64,000 nt of DNA from Dehalogenimonas lykanthroporepellens BL-DC-9 (GCA_000143165.1 CP002084.1:1513501-1577500); one strand, 5' to 3'. Counted from the first letter of the stretch, positions 33,911 to 42,652 are shown. Notes: generated from the letters alone by a model not told the origin. A program made the numbers and translations.

Positions 33911-35285
33911 AGTAGAATCCCAATACGTGGTGTAAATTCCTGGAGTTGAAAAAGCAGGCCATTGTGTGGTTTCTTGAAAGAAAGTAACAACACAAACTTT
34001 CAGGAGGTAACCACGACAATGGCCAAAGACAGGATGACACTTTTGGAATTGCTACGCAAGTCAGGAAGTGACAGCGAGCTTGATTTTCTAAAAGAAGGGG
34101 TGAAAATGCTGGCCGAAGCGGTCATGGAGCTTGAGGTTAAGCAGAAGACCGGAGCTGAGAAGCATGAGCGTAGCGATGGTCGTTTAACCTACCGTAACGG
34201 CTACCGGGGCCGTATCTGGGACACCCGGGCCGGCACGATACCCTTGGAGATTCCCCGGTTGCGGGACGGCAGTTACTTTCCCAGCTTGCTCGAGCCCCGG
34301 CGCCGGGCGGAACATGCCTTGCTGGCGGTAATCCAGGAAGCCTATGTATTGGGCATCAGCACCCGCAAGGTGGAATCTCTGGTTCAGTCACTGGGGCTTA
34401 ACGGTATCAGTAAGAGCGAGGTATCGCGAATATGCGGGGCTCTGGACGATGAAGTGGAACGCTGGCGCCACCGGCCTTTGTTATGGCGTTATCCCTATCT
34501 GTGGCTGGACGCGACCTACGTCAAGGTCAGGGATTCAGGTCGGGTGGTCAGTCAGGCAGTAATTATCGCCTACGGCGTCCGGGAAACCGGGGAACGCGAG
34601 ATCGTCGGGCTTGAGGTCGGCCCCAGTGAAGACGGTGTATTCTGGAAAGAGTTTCTGCGGGGGCTGGTTAGCCGTGGTTTGAGCGGGGTGATGCTGGTAA
34701 TCAGTGATGCCCATCTGGGGCTGAAGGAAGCCATCAGCACGGTACTCACCGGGGTATCGTGGCAACGCTGCCGGGTGCACTTCATGCGCAATGCGCTGGC
34801 CAGAGTGCCACGGGGCGCCCAGGCTATGGTATCTGCCGCTATCCGGACTATCTTCGCTCAACCTGACCGCGATAGCGCTTGTATCCAGCTCCGCCAGGTA
34901 GCCGATAACCTCAGACTCCGATTCGGTACTGTTGCCGACCAATTGGAAGAGGCAGAACCGGATATCCTGGCCTATACCGCCTTCCCTCGGGAACACTGGC
35001 GGCAACTTTACTCAACCAATCCCCTGGAGAGACTGAATAAGGAAATCAAGCGCCGCAGTAATGTGGTCGGCATCTTTCCCAACAGCAAAGCGGTAATCAG
35101 GCTGATTGGGGCGGTGCTAATGGAACAGCAGGACGAATGGGAGATCGGACGTCGCTACTTTTCTGTGGATTCGATGAAGAAAACGCTGGAAGGGGCGCAG
35201 GAGGAACCCCTTATCATGGCTTTACAACCTTAATGATTCGGGAAACCACCAATCATGAATTTACACCACTTGACGGGACACTACC
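33911..35285 (+). mobile_element. IS256-family insertion sequence, copy 2
   Basis: 1375 bp, the same length as copy 1, with the same ends and flanked by CGGCTGAG (33903-33910 and 35286-35293). It lies inside the Tat signal of rdhA2. Orientation is opposite to copy 1, so recombination between the copies would invert 17.7-33.9 kb. Confidence 0.95.
34019..35233 (+). CDS. IS256-family transposase
   Basis: 404 aa from ATG 34019 after AGGAGGTAACCACGACA. Same conserved segments as copy 1 (LWLDATYVKVR, LVISDAHLGLKEA, NPLERLNKEIKRRSNVVGIF). Intact and close to copy 1, so recently active. Confidence 0.95.
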   Translation: MAKDRMTLLELLRKSGSDSELDFLKEGVKMLAEAVMELEVKQKTGAEKHERSDGRLTYRNGYRGRIWDTRAGTIPLEIPRLRDGSYFPSLLEPRRRAEHALLAVIQEAYVLGISTRKVESLVQSLGLNGISKSEVSRICGALDDEVERWRHRPLLWRYPYLWLDATYVKVRDSGRVVSQAVIIAYGVRETGEREIVGLEVGPSEDGVFWKEFLRGLVSRGLSGVMLVISDAHLGLKEAISTVLTGVSWQRCRVHFMRNALARVPRGAQAMVSAAIRTIFAQPDRDSACIQLRQVADNLRLRFGTVADQLEEAEPDILAYTAFPREHWRQLYSTNPLERLNKEIKRRSNVVGIFPNSKAVIRLIGAVLMEQQDEWEIGRRYFSVDSMKKTLEGAQEEPLIMALQP

Positions 35286-35407
35286 CGGCTGAGCGTGGAG
35301 TGGAACTTGTTTGCCATGGTTATCTCCTTATTAGATATTTAGCCGATAATATACTTACTAATAATACCAGCCTTTGTAACACAATATAACATTTCGGTGA
35401 GAATAAG

Positions 35408-35433
35408 TATATAAGCATTTATGCGTATATATA
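35408..35433 (-). promoter_or_regulatory. Palindromic operator candidate upstream of rdhA2
   Basis: TATATA-A-GCAT-TT-ATGC-G-TATATA (35408-35431) is an imperfect palindrome. Read on the minus strand, it contains TATATATAC, GCA, TAAATGCTTA; without the GCA this is the sequence at 562-580 upstream of rdhA1. The motif ends about 94 bp before the rdhA2 ATG and 100 bp before that of rdhA1. Confidence 0.55.
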
Positions 35434-35534
35434 ATAATAGAATAACAACCTTGGGTTAATAGCCCGTTATTTTAGGTTGCAGAACGGGAATCAGGTAAGA
35501 GAGGTGTTGATGTATAGCCTTAGAACAATAAGAA

Positions 35535-35557
35535 GCGGGCTCGCATTGCGAGCCCGC
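35535..35557 (-). terminator. Hairpin at the end of the third rdhA remnant
   Basis: A 10-bp perfect stem (GCGGGCTCGC pairing with GCGAGCCCGC) with an ATT loop. On the minus strand it follows the rdhA C-terminal remnant, as the terminator does after rdhA2, and is followed by TTCTTATTGTTC. Confidence 0.6.
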
Positions 35558-35625
35558 CAAGCCTTGAGCTCCTCGTCGGACTTGGCTTCGGCGTAGGCGA
35601 AGGAGCGATCCTTGGAGGAAACGGA
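35558..35625 (-). pseudogene. rdhA C-terminal remnant
   Basis: On the minus strand, the segment encoding FAYAEAKSDEEL matches the C-terminus of rdhA2 almost exactly at the DNA level (compare 32605-32650). Upstream similarity is lost within 60 bp. A third rdhA once lay here. Confidence 0.75.
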
Positions 35626-35760
35626 ATAGAGTCGCTAAGCATTTCGGCTATGGCTAAAAGTATAAAAACTACGCTACTAAAGTACAAAATAGTATAGGCT
35701 TCAATTGAAGCCTATACTCCAGGTGGCGGATTGATTCGGTCTAGTAGCTGGAGAGAATGG

Positions 35761-36507
35761 TTACTGAATTATATTCAACTGAGAAGCCTTGAGCGCTATC
35801 TGCGTCCGGTTGGTCACGTTAAGCTTGTTCATGATGCGGGTGACGTAACCCTTGACCGCTGATTCGGAGCAGTTCAACTTCATGGCAATTTCTTTATTGG
35901 TCATACCGTCGGAAACCAGCCTCAAGGTGCTCATCTCCCGCGGGCTGAGCTGTTGTACCACGATGTCGGCGCTGGTTATTTCCGAACTGTCATCGCTGGC
36001 TTCCTGGAGTTTGGTCGGCAGTCTCAATAATCGGATAGCCCGATACAACAGCGTCCGGTCCCAGAGGCCGCCGCCGGCGGCGGCGGCCCGGATAGCGATA
36101 GCGATGAGCTCTTTACTGCTTTCCCGGGTGATGAATCCGGCCACCTCGTATTGGAGCGCCTGGGCCAGCGAATATTCATCGCCGCGGCTGGTCAGCACCA
36201 CTACTGCGGTACCGGGAGAATTGGCATTGACGGCCCGGACAATCTCCATGGTATCCATCTCGGTCAACTCGCTGTCAATGACCACCACGTCCGGTTGCAG
36301 GGTTTCGATTTTATCGATAGCTTCCTGATTACCTTCGGCCTCGCCGACGCAGTCCATGTTCGGCTGTTCGCGAACCAGAGTTTTCATCCCGGTTCTGACA
36401 ATTGGGTGGTCGTCCACCAGGAATACCCGGATGGGAGAGGAGGTTTCTTCCAAGGTCAATTCACTTAAATCCGGAACTACCATCTCGTTATGGTCATGCT
36501 GTTTCAC
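35761..36507 (-). CDS. LuxR/NarL-type response regulator
   Basis: 248 aa from ATG 36507. A 25-residue N-terminal extension precedes a receiver domain (VFLVDDHPIVRTGM; phospho-acceptor Asp in VVVIDSEL), then an acidic linker and a C-terminal LuxR helix-turn-helix (LSPREMSTLRLVSDGMTNKEI...AVKGYVTRIMNKLNV). No kinase gene is nearby, so it is an orphan regulator. Overlaps the upstream HTH gene by 4 bp. It could regulate rdh genes, but nothing in the sequence proves it. Confidence 0.92.
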   Translation of the reverse strand: MKQHDHNEMVVPDLSELTLEETSSPIRVFLVDDHPIVRTGMKTLVREQPNMDCVGEAEGNQEAIDKIETLQPDVVVIDSELTEMDTMEIVRAVNANSPGTAVVVLTSRGDEYSLAQALQYEVAGFITRESSKELIAIAIRAAAAGGGLWDRTLLYRAIRLLRLPTKLQEASDDSSEITSADIVVQQLSPREMSTLRLVSDGMTNKEIAMKLNCSESAVKGYVTRIMNKLNVTNRTQIALKASQLNIIQ

Positions 36508-36887
36508 TTTCGAACCTCCTTTACAAGATGGTTGTTATCAGTCCTGTCGTTGACGCCTTCTATCTCCGGCACGGACTTGACCGGGCACACCAGGCAGGTT
36601 CGTTTTCTGATGGCCTGCTGAACTCTATAATACTCTTTGGGGTGGGTGGCGGCGAACAGTTCTCCCGGAACGCCGTCGCCATTAATGACATTCCGATCGT
36701 AATAACGTTCCAGCAGTTTGTTCCGCTGTTTAATCAGCCGGCGACATTCGTAGGTGCGGATCAACTGGGATATCCTCTGCTGGGACAGACCGAATTTCTC
36801 ACCGAGCTCGGCCAGTGTAAAATCGGGATTGGCCTTATGGTATTCGTAAATATCCCGGTTGCGTTTGGTCAGTTCGTTGGTCTGCAT
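36504..36887 (-). CDS. Helix-turn-helix protein with C-terminal cysteines
   Basis: 127 aa from ATG 36887 after CGGAGCTGTGCC. N-terminal helix-turn-helix resembling sigma region 4 (FTLAELGEKFGLSQQRISQLIRTY), a basic middle part and a C-terminal CLVCPVKSVPE that might bind metal. Coupled to the LuxR-type regulator downstream (ATGA). Confidence 0.7.
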   Translation of the reverse strand: MQTNELTKRNRDIYEYHKANPDFTLAELGEKFGLSQQRISQLIRTYECRRLIKQRNKLLERYYDRNVINGDGVPGELFAATHPKEYYRVQQAIRKRTCLVCPVKSVPEIEGVNDRTDNNHLVKEVRK

Positions 36888-37103
36888 GGCACAGCTCCGT
36901 TTCCGGTTGACAACCTGGCCACGGCCTTTGTCGATTTATCAACGGCCTGAACAGTTTTTCGATGTCCCGACTATTCCTTGCCGGGATGATTGACGGCCCC
37001 TGCCGGACTGACCAAGGTTACCCTTGCGCTTGATGTTGCCGGTGTGAGCAGATATTTTTGTTAACCGACTGAAATACTCAGTTGCCGTATTGTAACATGT
37101 TAA

Positions 37104-38294
37104 GGAATCTCTGAACAAGTCACGTTTGATGAGGTATAATTAGTCATCCATAAACGAAGGATGGCGAAGTTAATGAAGACCTTGTCATTTGCCAGTCTGG
37201 CTTATGCTAACAAAAAGAAACAGACGCGACGGGAAGTATTCCTTCAGGAAATGGATCGGGTAATTCCCTGGAAAGAACTACTGGAAATCATAGTTGAGTA
37301 TTACCCCAAAGCCGGTAATGGTCGACATCCAATGCCGCTGGAGCGCATGCTACGGATATATTTCATGCAACAGTGGTACGGTTTATCGGATCCGGCGATG
37401 GAAGACGCGCTTTACGATATAGAATCGATGAGACGATTTGCCGGAATCGATATCCAATCTGACCCTGTACCGGATGAAAGTACTATACTGCATTTTCGTC
37501 ATCTGCTGGAGAAGCACAATCTGACCATGGCGTTATTTGAAAAGACAAGGAATTATCTTTCAGACAAAGGTTTATTGTTAAAAGAAGGGACAATAGTCGA
37601 CGCTACGATAATCAATGCGCCATCTTCGACCAAAAACCGGGATAAGGCCCGAGACCCACAGATGCGACAGACCAAAAAGGGGAATCAGTGGTATTTTGGC
37701 ATGAAGGCTCATATAGGCGCAGACACCGGCAAGGGACTGGCGCATACGATAGTGGTGACCGATGCCTCAGTTCATGATTCACAGGTCATGGATAAGTTAC
37801 TGCACGGAGAGGAAAAGGCGGTCTATGGAGATAAAGCCTATACCAGTGAGGAAAGGCAAAGACGTTACGAATCCCGAGGCATTGATTGGCGGGTAAAACG
37901 CAAAGCCAGCCGGCACTATCAACTGACACCGGAAGACGCCGAGTTTAACCGAAGACAAGGCAAAGTTCGAGCCAAGGGTGAGCATGCGTTTCTGGTGGTC
38001 AAGCATCTATGGCGATACCGGAAGGTCAAATACAAAGGCCTCCACAAGAATATGGTGCAGGTCTTCAGCCTGTTCACGCTGGCTAATTTATATCTGGTAC
38101 GCCGGGAATTAAGCATGATGGCAACCTGAAGGGTGAATTGCGCCCAATAACCGGAAAACCGCTCCTTCAGGGTGGAGCAAACCGGATAAAGGCCGGTGTA
38201 ACCTGCCAAAAACACTGCGGTTTCGCTTCGTGGGCGCAAGATATCACCAACAATATCACCGAAACTTTACAACTATGTGTTTTTCAGAGGTTCC
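37104..38294 (+). mobile_element. IS5-family insertion sequence
   Basis: 1191 bp. Inverted ends GGAATCTCTGAACAAG (left) and GGAACCTCTGAAAAAC (right, reversed), flanked by the 4-bp target duplication TTAA (37100-37103 and 38295-38298), typical of IS5. One transposase gene plus a 165-bp non-coding 3' part. Confidence 0.92.
37161..38129 (+). CDS. IS5-family transposase
   Basis: 322 aa from ATG 37161. N-terminal DUF772-like region (RHPMPLERMLRIYFMQQWYGLSD) and a DDE_Tnp_1 core with GTIVDATIINAPSS, AVYGDKAYTSEERQ and the Glu region GEHAFLVVKHLWRYRKVKYKGL. Intact. Only one copy in the window. Confidence 0.95.
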   Translation: MAKLMKTLSFASLAYANKKKQTRREVFLQEMDRVIPWKELLEIIVEYYPKAGNGRHPMPLERMLRIYFMQQWYGLSDPAMEDALYDIESMRRFAGIDIQSDPVPDESTILHFRHLLEKHNLTMALFEKTRNYLSDKGLLLKEGTIVDATIINAPSSTKNRDKARDPQMRQTKKGNQWYFGMKAHIGADTGKGLAHTIVVTDASVHDSQVMDKLLHGEEKAVYGDKAYTSEERQRRYESRGIDWRVKRKASRHYQLTPEDAEFNRRQGKVRAKGEHAFLVVKHLWRYRKVKYKGLHKNMVQVFSLFTLANLYLVRRELSMMAT

Positions 38295-38388
38295 TTAACA
38301 ATAATAGTTGTCAAGGTTAATAATAACTAATTATATAAGTCTGGCAATAAAAGTCGGGCTGTTGTCATACTTTGGAAACCCCTGATTC

Positions 38389-38406
38389 AAACCGATGTCG
38401 GTTTTT
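38389..38406 (+). terminator. Possible terminator hairpin
   Basis: AAACCG-ATGT-CGGTTT followed by TT and an AT-rich tail. It lies after the IS5 element and before the convergent ThpR gene end at 38415. Small stem, moderate support. Confidence 0.4.
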
Positions 38407-38414
38407 ATAAACAT

Positions 38415-38996
38415 TTATTTCAGGGGGAATTCAGCCAGCCGGGTATAAACCGCTCCCGCCGGCGTCAGAAGACTGCGCATCAGGCAGGCCGTGTCCACGG
38501 TAAAACCCGCCGACGTCCCGGCGGGTGCCTTTTCCAGCCGTTCCGCCAGCCGTTGCCGGGACGCGTTACCGGCCTCCCGGCGAACGCGTCCCAGCGTCAG
38601 ATGCGGTGAGAACGCCCTGGCTTCCGGTTCCCAGCCCAGGCCGGTCATGGACCTTTCGATTTTCTGAAAGAGAACTGCCAGTTTACTCGTCTGACCGCCC
38701 AGACCTAGCCATACCACTTCGGGCCGGCGTGAATCGGGGAAAGCGCCCCGGCCTGCCAGACATAACTCCATCGGTCCTGTACCGGCTGTCGCTTCTTTCA
38801 GGGCGCGTTCGATTTCCGTCAGCCGTGATTTGGGTACATTCCCCAGGAACTTCAGCGTCAGGTGAATCCCCTCCGGGTTCACCCATTTAATGCCGCTCAG
38901 CCCGTCAGCCAACGCCTTCTGCTCTGCCGCCAGCAGGGCTTTGACTTCATCCGGCAGTTCGATGGCCACGAACGCCCGGATGAAGCTGTCATTCAT
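38415..38996 (-). CDS. thpR: RNA 2',3'-cyclic phosphodiesterase (2'-5' RNA ligase family)
   Basis: 193 aa from ATG 38996. Two HxTx motifs of the 2H phosphoesterase fold are visible: HLTLKFLG and HLTLGRV. N-terminal RAFVAIELPDEVKALL is typical of ThpR. Acts on RNA ends with 2',3'-cyclic phosphate. Overlaps the upstream amidohydrolase by 8 bp, part of a four-gene minus-strand operon. Confidence 0.93.
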   Translation of the reverse strand: MNDSFIRAFVAIELPDEVKALLAAEQKALADGLSGIKWVNPEGIHLTLKFLGNVPKSRLTEIERALKEATAGTGPMELCLAGRGAFPDSRRPEVVWLGLGGQTSKLAVLFQKIERSMTGLGWEPEARAFSPHLTLGRVRREAGNASRQRLAERLEKAPAGTSAGFTVDTACLMRSLLTPAGAVYTRLAEFPLK

Positions 38997-39849
38997 CTTT
39001 CAGTCCCAACAGTTCTGCGGCGTTGTCGCCAGCTATACCCTTGACCGTCCAGGTGGAAAGGTTGACGCTTCGCAGTTCTTCCAGGGCGCGGCGCTGGCGG
39101 AGGAGCGGCCAGTCCGACCCGAACAATATCCGGTCTCCGCCGGCCAGGTCAGCTACCCGCTCGTATATTTCGGGTTGATACAGCAAAGGCGACGCGGCGC
39201 TGTCGAACCACACGTTCCCCAGCGCCTTTTTGACCTCGGGCATCAGCGTATAGAAAGGCAGTCCGCCACCCCAGTGGGCCAGTATCAGTTTCAATTCGGG
39301 GAAGCTTGAGATGAAGGGAAATATCGCCTGCGGTGTCACCGAACCCTTGCCGGCATGGTGATGCCCCACCGGTTCATCCACATGAAGGCACATCACCAGG
39401 TCACCGGCCATGGCCGCTTCGACCAGCGGCCGCATGACCTTGCGCTCCAGCCCGACGAAGCCGCCCTGGGTATCCGGTCGCAACTCCCCGATACCCCTCG
39501 CTCCGGCGGCGACGCACCGGTTAATCTCGCTGACCGCTACCCGGCCGCTGTTCGGCTGAACGGCAATGAAAGGAATCAGCCTCTTCGGGTAGCGTGCCGC
39601 CGCCTCCAGCAGGTAATCGTTGGTGCCCCGGCAGGTCTCCGGGTCGCTCCAGCCGATGTTCTGGATGACCGCCTTGTCCACGCCGGCTGAGTCCATCTCA
39701 GTGATGAGTTCCTCAGCGGTCTTCAGTTTGGCTTTGGCGTTGCCGTAGAGTTCCCGAAAGCAGGGGTCGTCGGCCACATGTTCCGCCCGCCGGGCAATCA
39801 CATCCGGGGAGAAAATATGGGTATGAGCATCGACGATCATCGTTTTCAA
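38989..39849 (-). CDS. Amidohydrolase-family (metal-dependent hydrolase) protein
   Basis: 286 aa from ATG 39849. TIM-barrel amidohydrolase_2-type: VDAHTHIFS (metal-binding HxH) near the N-terminus, CLHVDEPVGHHHAG in the middle, ILAHWGGGLPFY, and the final Asp in ILFGSDWPLL. Such enzymes hydrolyse or decarboxylate small acids; substrate not deducible. Operon with ThpR downstream. Confidence 0.88.
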   Translation of the reverse strand: MKTMIVDAHTHIFSPDVIARRAEHVADDPCFRELYGNAKAKLKTAEELITEMDSAGVDKAVIQNIGWSDPETCRGTNDYLLEAAARYPKRLIPFIAVQPNSGRVAVSEINRCVAAGARGIGELRPDTQGGFVGLERKVMRPLVEAAMAGDLVMCLHVDEPVGHHHAGKGSVTPQAIFPFISSFPELKLILAHWGGGLPFYTLMPEVKKALGNVWFDSAASPLLYQPEIYERVADLAGGDRILFGSDWPLLRQRRALEELRSVNLSTWTVKGIAGDNAAELLGLKDE

Positions 39850-39873
39850 GTGTAGCAGTCCTTTCCCTCGGCT

Positions 39874-40548
39874 TCAATACCCTCTTTTCAGGTATCGGCA
39901 CTCTCCGGCCAGACAGCATTCGGCGCAATCCGGTCGTGACCGGCATACCTCCTTGGCGTGGCGGACGATGAGGGCGTGGTACTCGTTGAAAAGCCCGGCT
40001 TGCTGTTCGAGGTTCGTCTCGAACAGCCTCTGCCATTCATCGTAGGTGTCACGGGGTGGAACAATCCCGAGGCGGGAAAACAACCGTCGGGTATAGGCGT
40101 CGATGACGAATACCGGAACATCCAGCGCATAAAGCAGGATGGAATCGGCCGTCTCCGGGCCGACGCCATGCACCGCCAGCAGTTCCCGGCGGAATTCCGC
40201 GGGGTCCCGGTCTTTCAGAGATTCGATGTCATCGTCATATCCGGCCAGCCAGTCGGCCAGTGCCTTGAGTTTGGAGGCCTTGGCATTATAGTAGCCGGAT
40301 GACCGGATAACCGGCGCCAGTTCCTCCGGGCGCATCCGCCTTATTTGCGCCGCCGACAGCGCCCCGGCCGATTTGAGTCCGGTTATCGCTTTTTCCACGT
40401 TGCTCCAGGCGGTAGACTGGGTCAGAATGGCCCCGATCATCATCTCGAACGCGGTATCTGCCGGCCACCAGTCCTGCGGCCCGTACTTACCGAACAGTCG
40501 CTCGTAGATGGCGATCAGCCCGGCTGACGCTGGTGTCGGGTTGCCCAT
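39874..40548 (-). CDS. Endonuclease III-like HhH-GPD DNA glycosylase
   Basis: 224 aa from ATG 40548; the frame is open further upstream but that part overlaps TrmO and has no protein-like features. HhH motif LLAVHGVGPETADSILLYAL with the catalytic Asp in VFVIDAYTRRLFSRLG; the expected Lys position of Nth enzymes is not a Lys here (GPETA), so a monofunctional MutY/MIG- or Mth-like glycosylase is more likely. C-terminal [4Fe-4S] cysteines: C-x5-C-x2-C-x5-C (CRSRPDCAECCLAGEC). Base-excision repair. Overlaps the TrmO gene by 34 bp. Confidence 0.9.
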   Translation of the reverse strand: MGNPTPASAGLIAIYERLFGKYGPQDWWPADTAFEMMIGAILTQSTAWSNVEKAITGLKSAGALSAAQIRRMRPEELAPVIRSSGYYNAKASKLKALADWLAGYDDDIESLKDRDPAEFRRELLAVHGVGPETADSILLYALDVPVFVIDAYTRRLFSRLGIVPPRDTYDEWQRLFETNLEQQAGLFNEYHALIVRHAKEVCRSRPDCAECCLAGECRYLKRGY

Positions 40549-40988
40549 TCCGGCGCTTCGGCTCCTTCCGGCGGTGAGTCGTATCCGGGGATGAACGGCT
40601 TGATGTCCAGTACCGGCGTGCCGTCGATGGCGTCCAGCCCCTGAACCACCAGCACGTTGTCCCGTCGTTCCAGCAACCGGGGGGTGGCCCGGCCGATGGA
40701 GTTGGGACGGTAGGGACTGCGTGAACTGAACACTCCTACCGGCGGCAGGTCTTTTCGGCCCCTCGGATATACCTTGAGCGCCATCTTCGCCGGGTCGATC
40801 GCCCGGTGCATCCACCAGATGACGATGATATGAGAGAAATCATCCAGCCCGTCCAGTCCTTCGGCCAGCGCCGGGTCGATGACGATTTCGGCCTGCGTCT
40901 GTCGCCAGTCGAATCCGTCGGCTGGTTTTTCCGTTACCGGACTGCGGACAAAGCCGATAGCTTTCAGTTTCATCGCATGTTCTTTCAT
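40515..40988 (-). CDS. trmO: tRNA (t6A37) methyltransferase TrmO-like
   Basis: 157 aa from ATG 40988 (ATG 40973 also possible). TsaA/YaeB family: LKAIGFVRSPVTEK, GLDDFSHIIVIWWMHRA, GVFSSRSPYRPNSIGRATPRLL, VQGLDAIDGTPVLDIKPFIP. Methylates N6-threonylcarbamoyladenosine at tRNA position 37 using S-adenosylmethionine. In some organisms the family occurs beside metal or sulfur genes. First gene of the minus-strand operon. Confidence 0.93.
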   Translation of the reverse strand: MKEHAMKLKAIGFVRSPVTEKPADGFDWRQTQAEIVIDPALAEGLDGLDDFSHIIVIWWMHRAIDPAKMALKVYPRGRKDLPPVGVFSSRSPYRPNSIGRATPRLLERRDNVLVVQGLDAIDGTPVLDIKPFIPGYDSPPEGAEAPEWATRHQRQPG

Positions 40989-41022
40989 TAGCTGTCGATA
41001 GTGTACCTGATTTTCAACTGCT

Positions 41023-41052
41023 TGACATCCGTCTGGCTTTCACCTTATAATC
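41023..41052 (+). promoter_or_regulatory. Consensus promoter of the sulfur gene cluster
   Basis: TTGACA (41023-41028), 18-bp spacer, TATAAT (41047-41052), both perfect matches to the housekeeping consensus. It faces the reductase gene at 41102. No operator was recognised. Confidence 0.8.
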
Positions 41053-41101
41053 CTGACAAAACACACCAACAAACACGGGATTAAAAAAGAGGAACAGGGA
41101 A

Positions 41102-42652
41102 TTGACCCACCCATCAAACACAGATGTAGCTGAATTGAGAAGCCGTGGTATCGTTAAGTTGAAGGACGATGACCGTTACGCGGTCTGGGTCAAGACCGCC
41201 TGCGGGCATCTGGAAGCCGGCCAGTTGGCAACGCTGGCCGATATTACCGAGCGTTACGGCCGGGGTTTTCTGCTGTTCTCTTCCCGTCAGATACCCATAA
41301 TCCCCTTCATTGCCTCTGCTGACGTGGCCGCGGTTCAGAGTGAACTGGAGCGGGTGTATCTTACGCTCGACCGTTGCGGACCGACGGTGCGTAACGTCAA
41401 CGTCTGCCCTGGTCTCGCCTCCTGCGGCGATGCCCTGGCTGATCCGTTGCCGCTGGCCCGCCGGCTGGACACGTTTTTTCATGCCTCCATGTCTCACAAG
41501 GTAAAACTCGGCGTCTCCGGCTGTCCGGAAGACTGCATTTATGCCCGGGTGCTGACCGATATCGGCTTCGTCGTTACCTCCGGTGAAGACGGTGGCCGGT
41601 ACCGGGCTTTCGTCGGGGCCCGTTTGGGCTTGAATCCCTTCATCGGCCTCGGTCTGGTTGAAAATCTGACCGGGGATGAATGTCTTCGCCTGACGCAGAA
41701 TTATTTTCAGTTGATGAATCGGGAAGGACGCCGGGGCGAAAGGGCGGCCGACCTGATCGCCCGGCTGGGTGAAAATGTTGTACGCACTGCGCTGACCTCC
41801 GGGCTTGATCAGCCTCACGGTCTGGAACCGGCCCCCTGTGTCGCCGCTTCGGTCGCGCCGAAAGCCGGTTCGGGCGTGCTCCGGTTGAAAGCGGTGGCGG
41901 GTGAAGTTATCGCTCCCCTGTTGCGGACGATAGCTACCATCGCCGCCGGGTACGGCCGCGGTCTGGTATATTTTCCGGTTCGCGGCGGCCCGGAGATTCC
42001 CGGAATCTCCGCCGAAGATATGGCCGCCGCTGAACAGACCGCCATCGATGCCGGCCTCGAAGTTATCGACAAAGCTGAAGCCAACATGCAGTCCTGCTTT
42101 GGCGGCTATTGCACCGAGAGCCTGGCCGACCCGCAGTCTCTCCTCGGCCGCATCGACCGTCCCGGCCGTTCCGGTTCCGGTCTGACCATATCGGCGTCCG
42201 GATGCCCCAACTCCTGCGGTGTCTCCCATCTGGCCGACCTCGGTTTCTACGGCACCATGGACTTTGATTATAACGCCGACGCCTGCACCAACTGCGGCTT
42301 GTGTGTGCCGGTCTGCAAACGCCGGGCTATCACGCAAGCGGGTGACAATATCGTCATCGACCGGGAGTCGTGCCGGCAGTGCGGCCAGTGCGTCGCTGTC
42401 TGCCCCTTCGACGCCCTGACCGAAACCCGGCGCGGTTTCGCGGTGCTGGCCGGCGGGCGCGGGGGGTGGGATACCCGTCTGGGCCGGATAATCGCTGACT
42501 GTGTTACCGAGGATGAGGCGGTGCGGATTACCGACAACGCCCGCGCCCTTGTTGCCCGGGAACAGACCGATGTCGCCTCTGTCATCGATCGGTACGGCTT
42601 TGAAGATGTTCGTCGCCGTCTGCTCGAAGGCGCTCTTGAGAAGGGTGTCTGA
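41102..42652 (+). CDS. Siroheme sulfite/nitrite reductase-like protein with ferredoxin motifs
   Basis: 516 aa from TTG 41102, after AGGAACAGGGAA. Two tandem siroheme-reductase half-domains. The first carries C102-x5-C108 and C141-x3-C145 (CPGLASC, SGCPEDC), the usual [4Fe-4S]-siroheme ligands. The second has SGCPNSC but only C-x4-C in SCFGGYC, so its cofactor site may be altered. Near residues 395-440 lie two [4Fe-4S] ferredoxin motifs (CTNCGLCVPVC and CRQCGQCVAVC). Probably a soluble sulfite (or nitrite) reductase drawing electrons through ferredoxin clusters. Genes downstream concern sulfur compounds, which favours sulfite. Confidence 0.88.
   Translation: MTHPSNTDVAELRSRGIVKLKDDDRYAVWVKTACGHLEAGQLATLADITERYGRGFLLFSSRQIPIIPFIASADVAAVQSELERVYLTLDRCGPTVRNVNVCPGLASCGDALADPLPLARRLDTFFHASMSHKVKLGVSGCPEDCIYARVLTDIGFVVTSGEDGGRYRAFVGARLGLNPFIGLGLVENLTGDECLRLTQNYFQLMNREGRRGERAADLIARLGENVVRTALTSGLDQPHGLEPAPCVAASVAPKAGSGVLRLKAVAGEVIAPLLRTIATIAAGYGRGLVYFPVRGGPEIPGISAEDMAAAEQTAIDAGLEVIDKAEANMQSCFGGYCTESLADPQSLLGRIDRPGRSGSGLTISASGCPNSCGVSHLADLGFYGTMDFDYNADACTNCGLCVPVCKRRAITQAGDNIVIDRESCRQCGQCVAVCPFDALTETRRGFAVLAGGRGGWDTRLGRIIADCVTEDEAVRITDNARALVAREQTDVASVIDRYGFEDVRRRLLEGALEKGV

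Larger units (their letters stand above)
32534..35317 (-). pseudogene. rdhA: Reductive dehalogenase rdhA2, split by IS256 in its Tat signal
   Basis: ATG 35317 follows AAGGAGATAACC. Eight codons (35294-35317) precede IS256 copy 2; the frame resumes at 33910, giving MANKFHSTLSRRDFMKALG when the element and one CGGCTGAG are removed. The rebuilt protein has 466 aa with a twin-arginine signal, the WWVAERD motif, and two [4Fe-4S] motifs: CKTCVRCGERCP and C-x8-C-GN-C-QAT-CP. The catalytic part is undamaged. Without its signal it is not expected to be exported unless the element excises. A strong hairpin follows the stop. Confidence 0.93.
35294..35760. other. Control region of rdhA2 and remnant of another rdhA
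   Basis: Apart from the first eight codons of rdhA2, this stretch holds the AT-rich rdhA2 promoter region, a palindromic operator candidate and the 3' end of a third rdhA. No intact gene. Confidence 0.6.
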
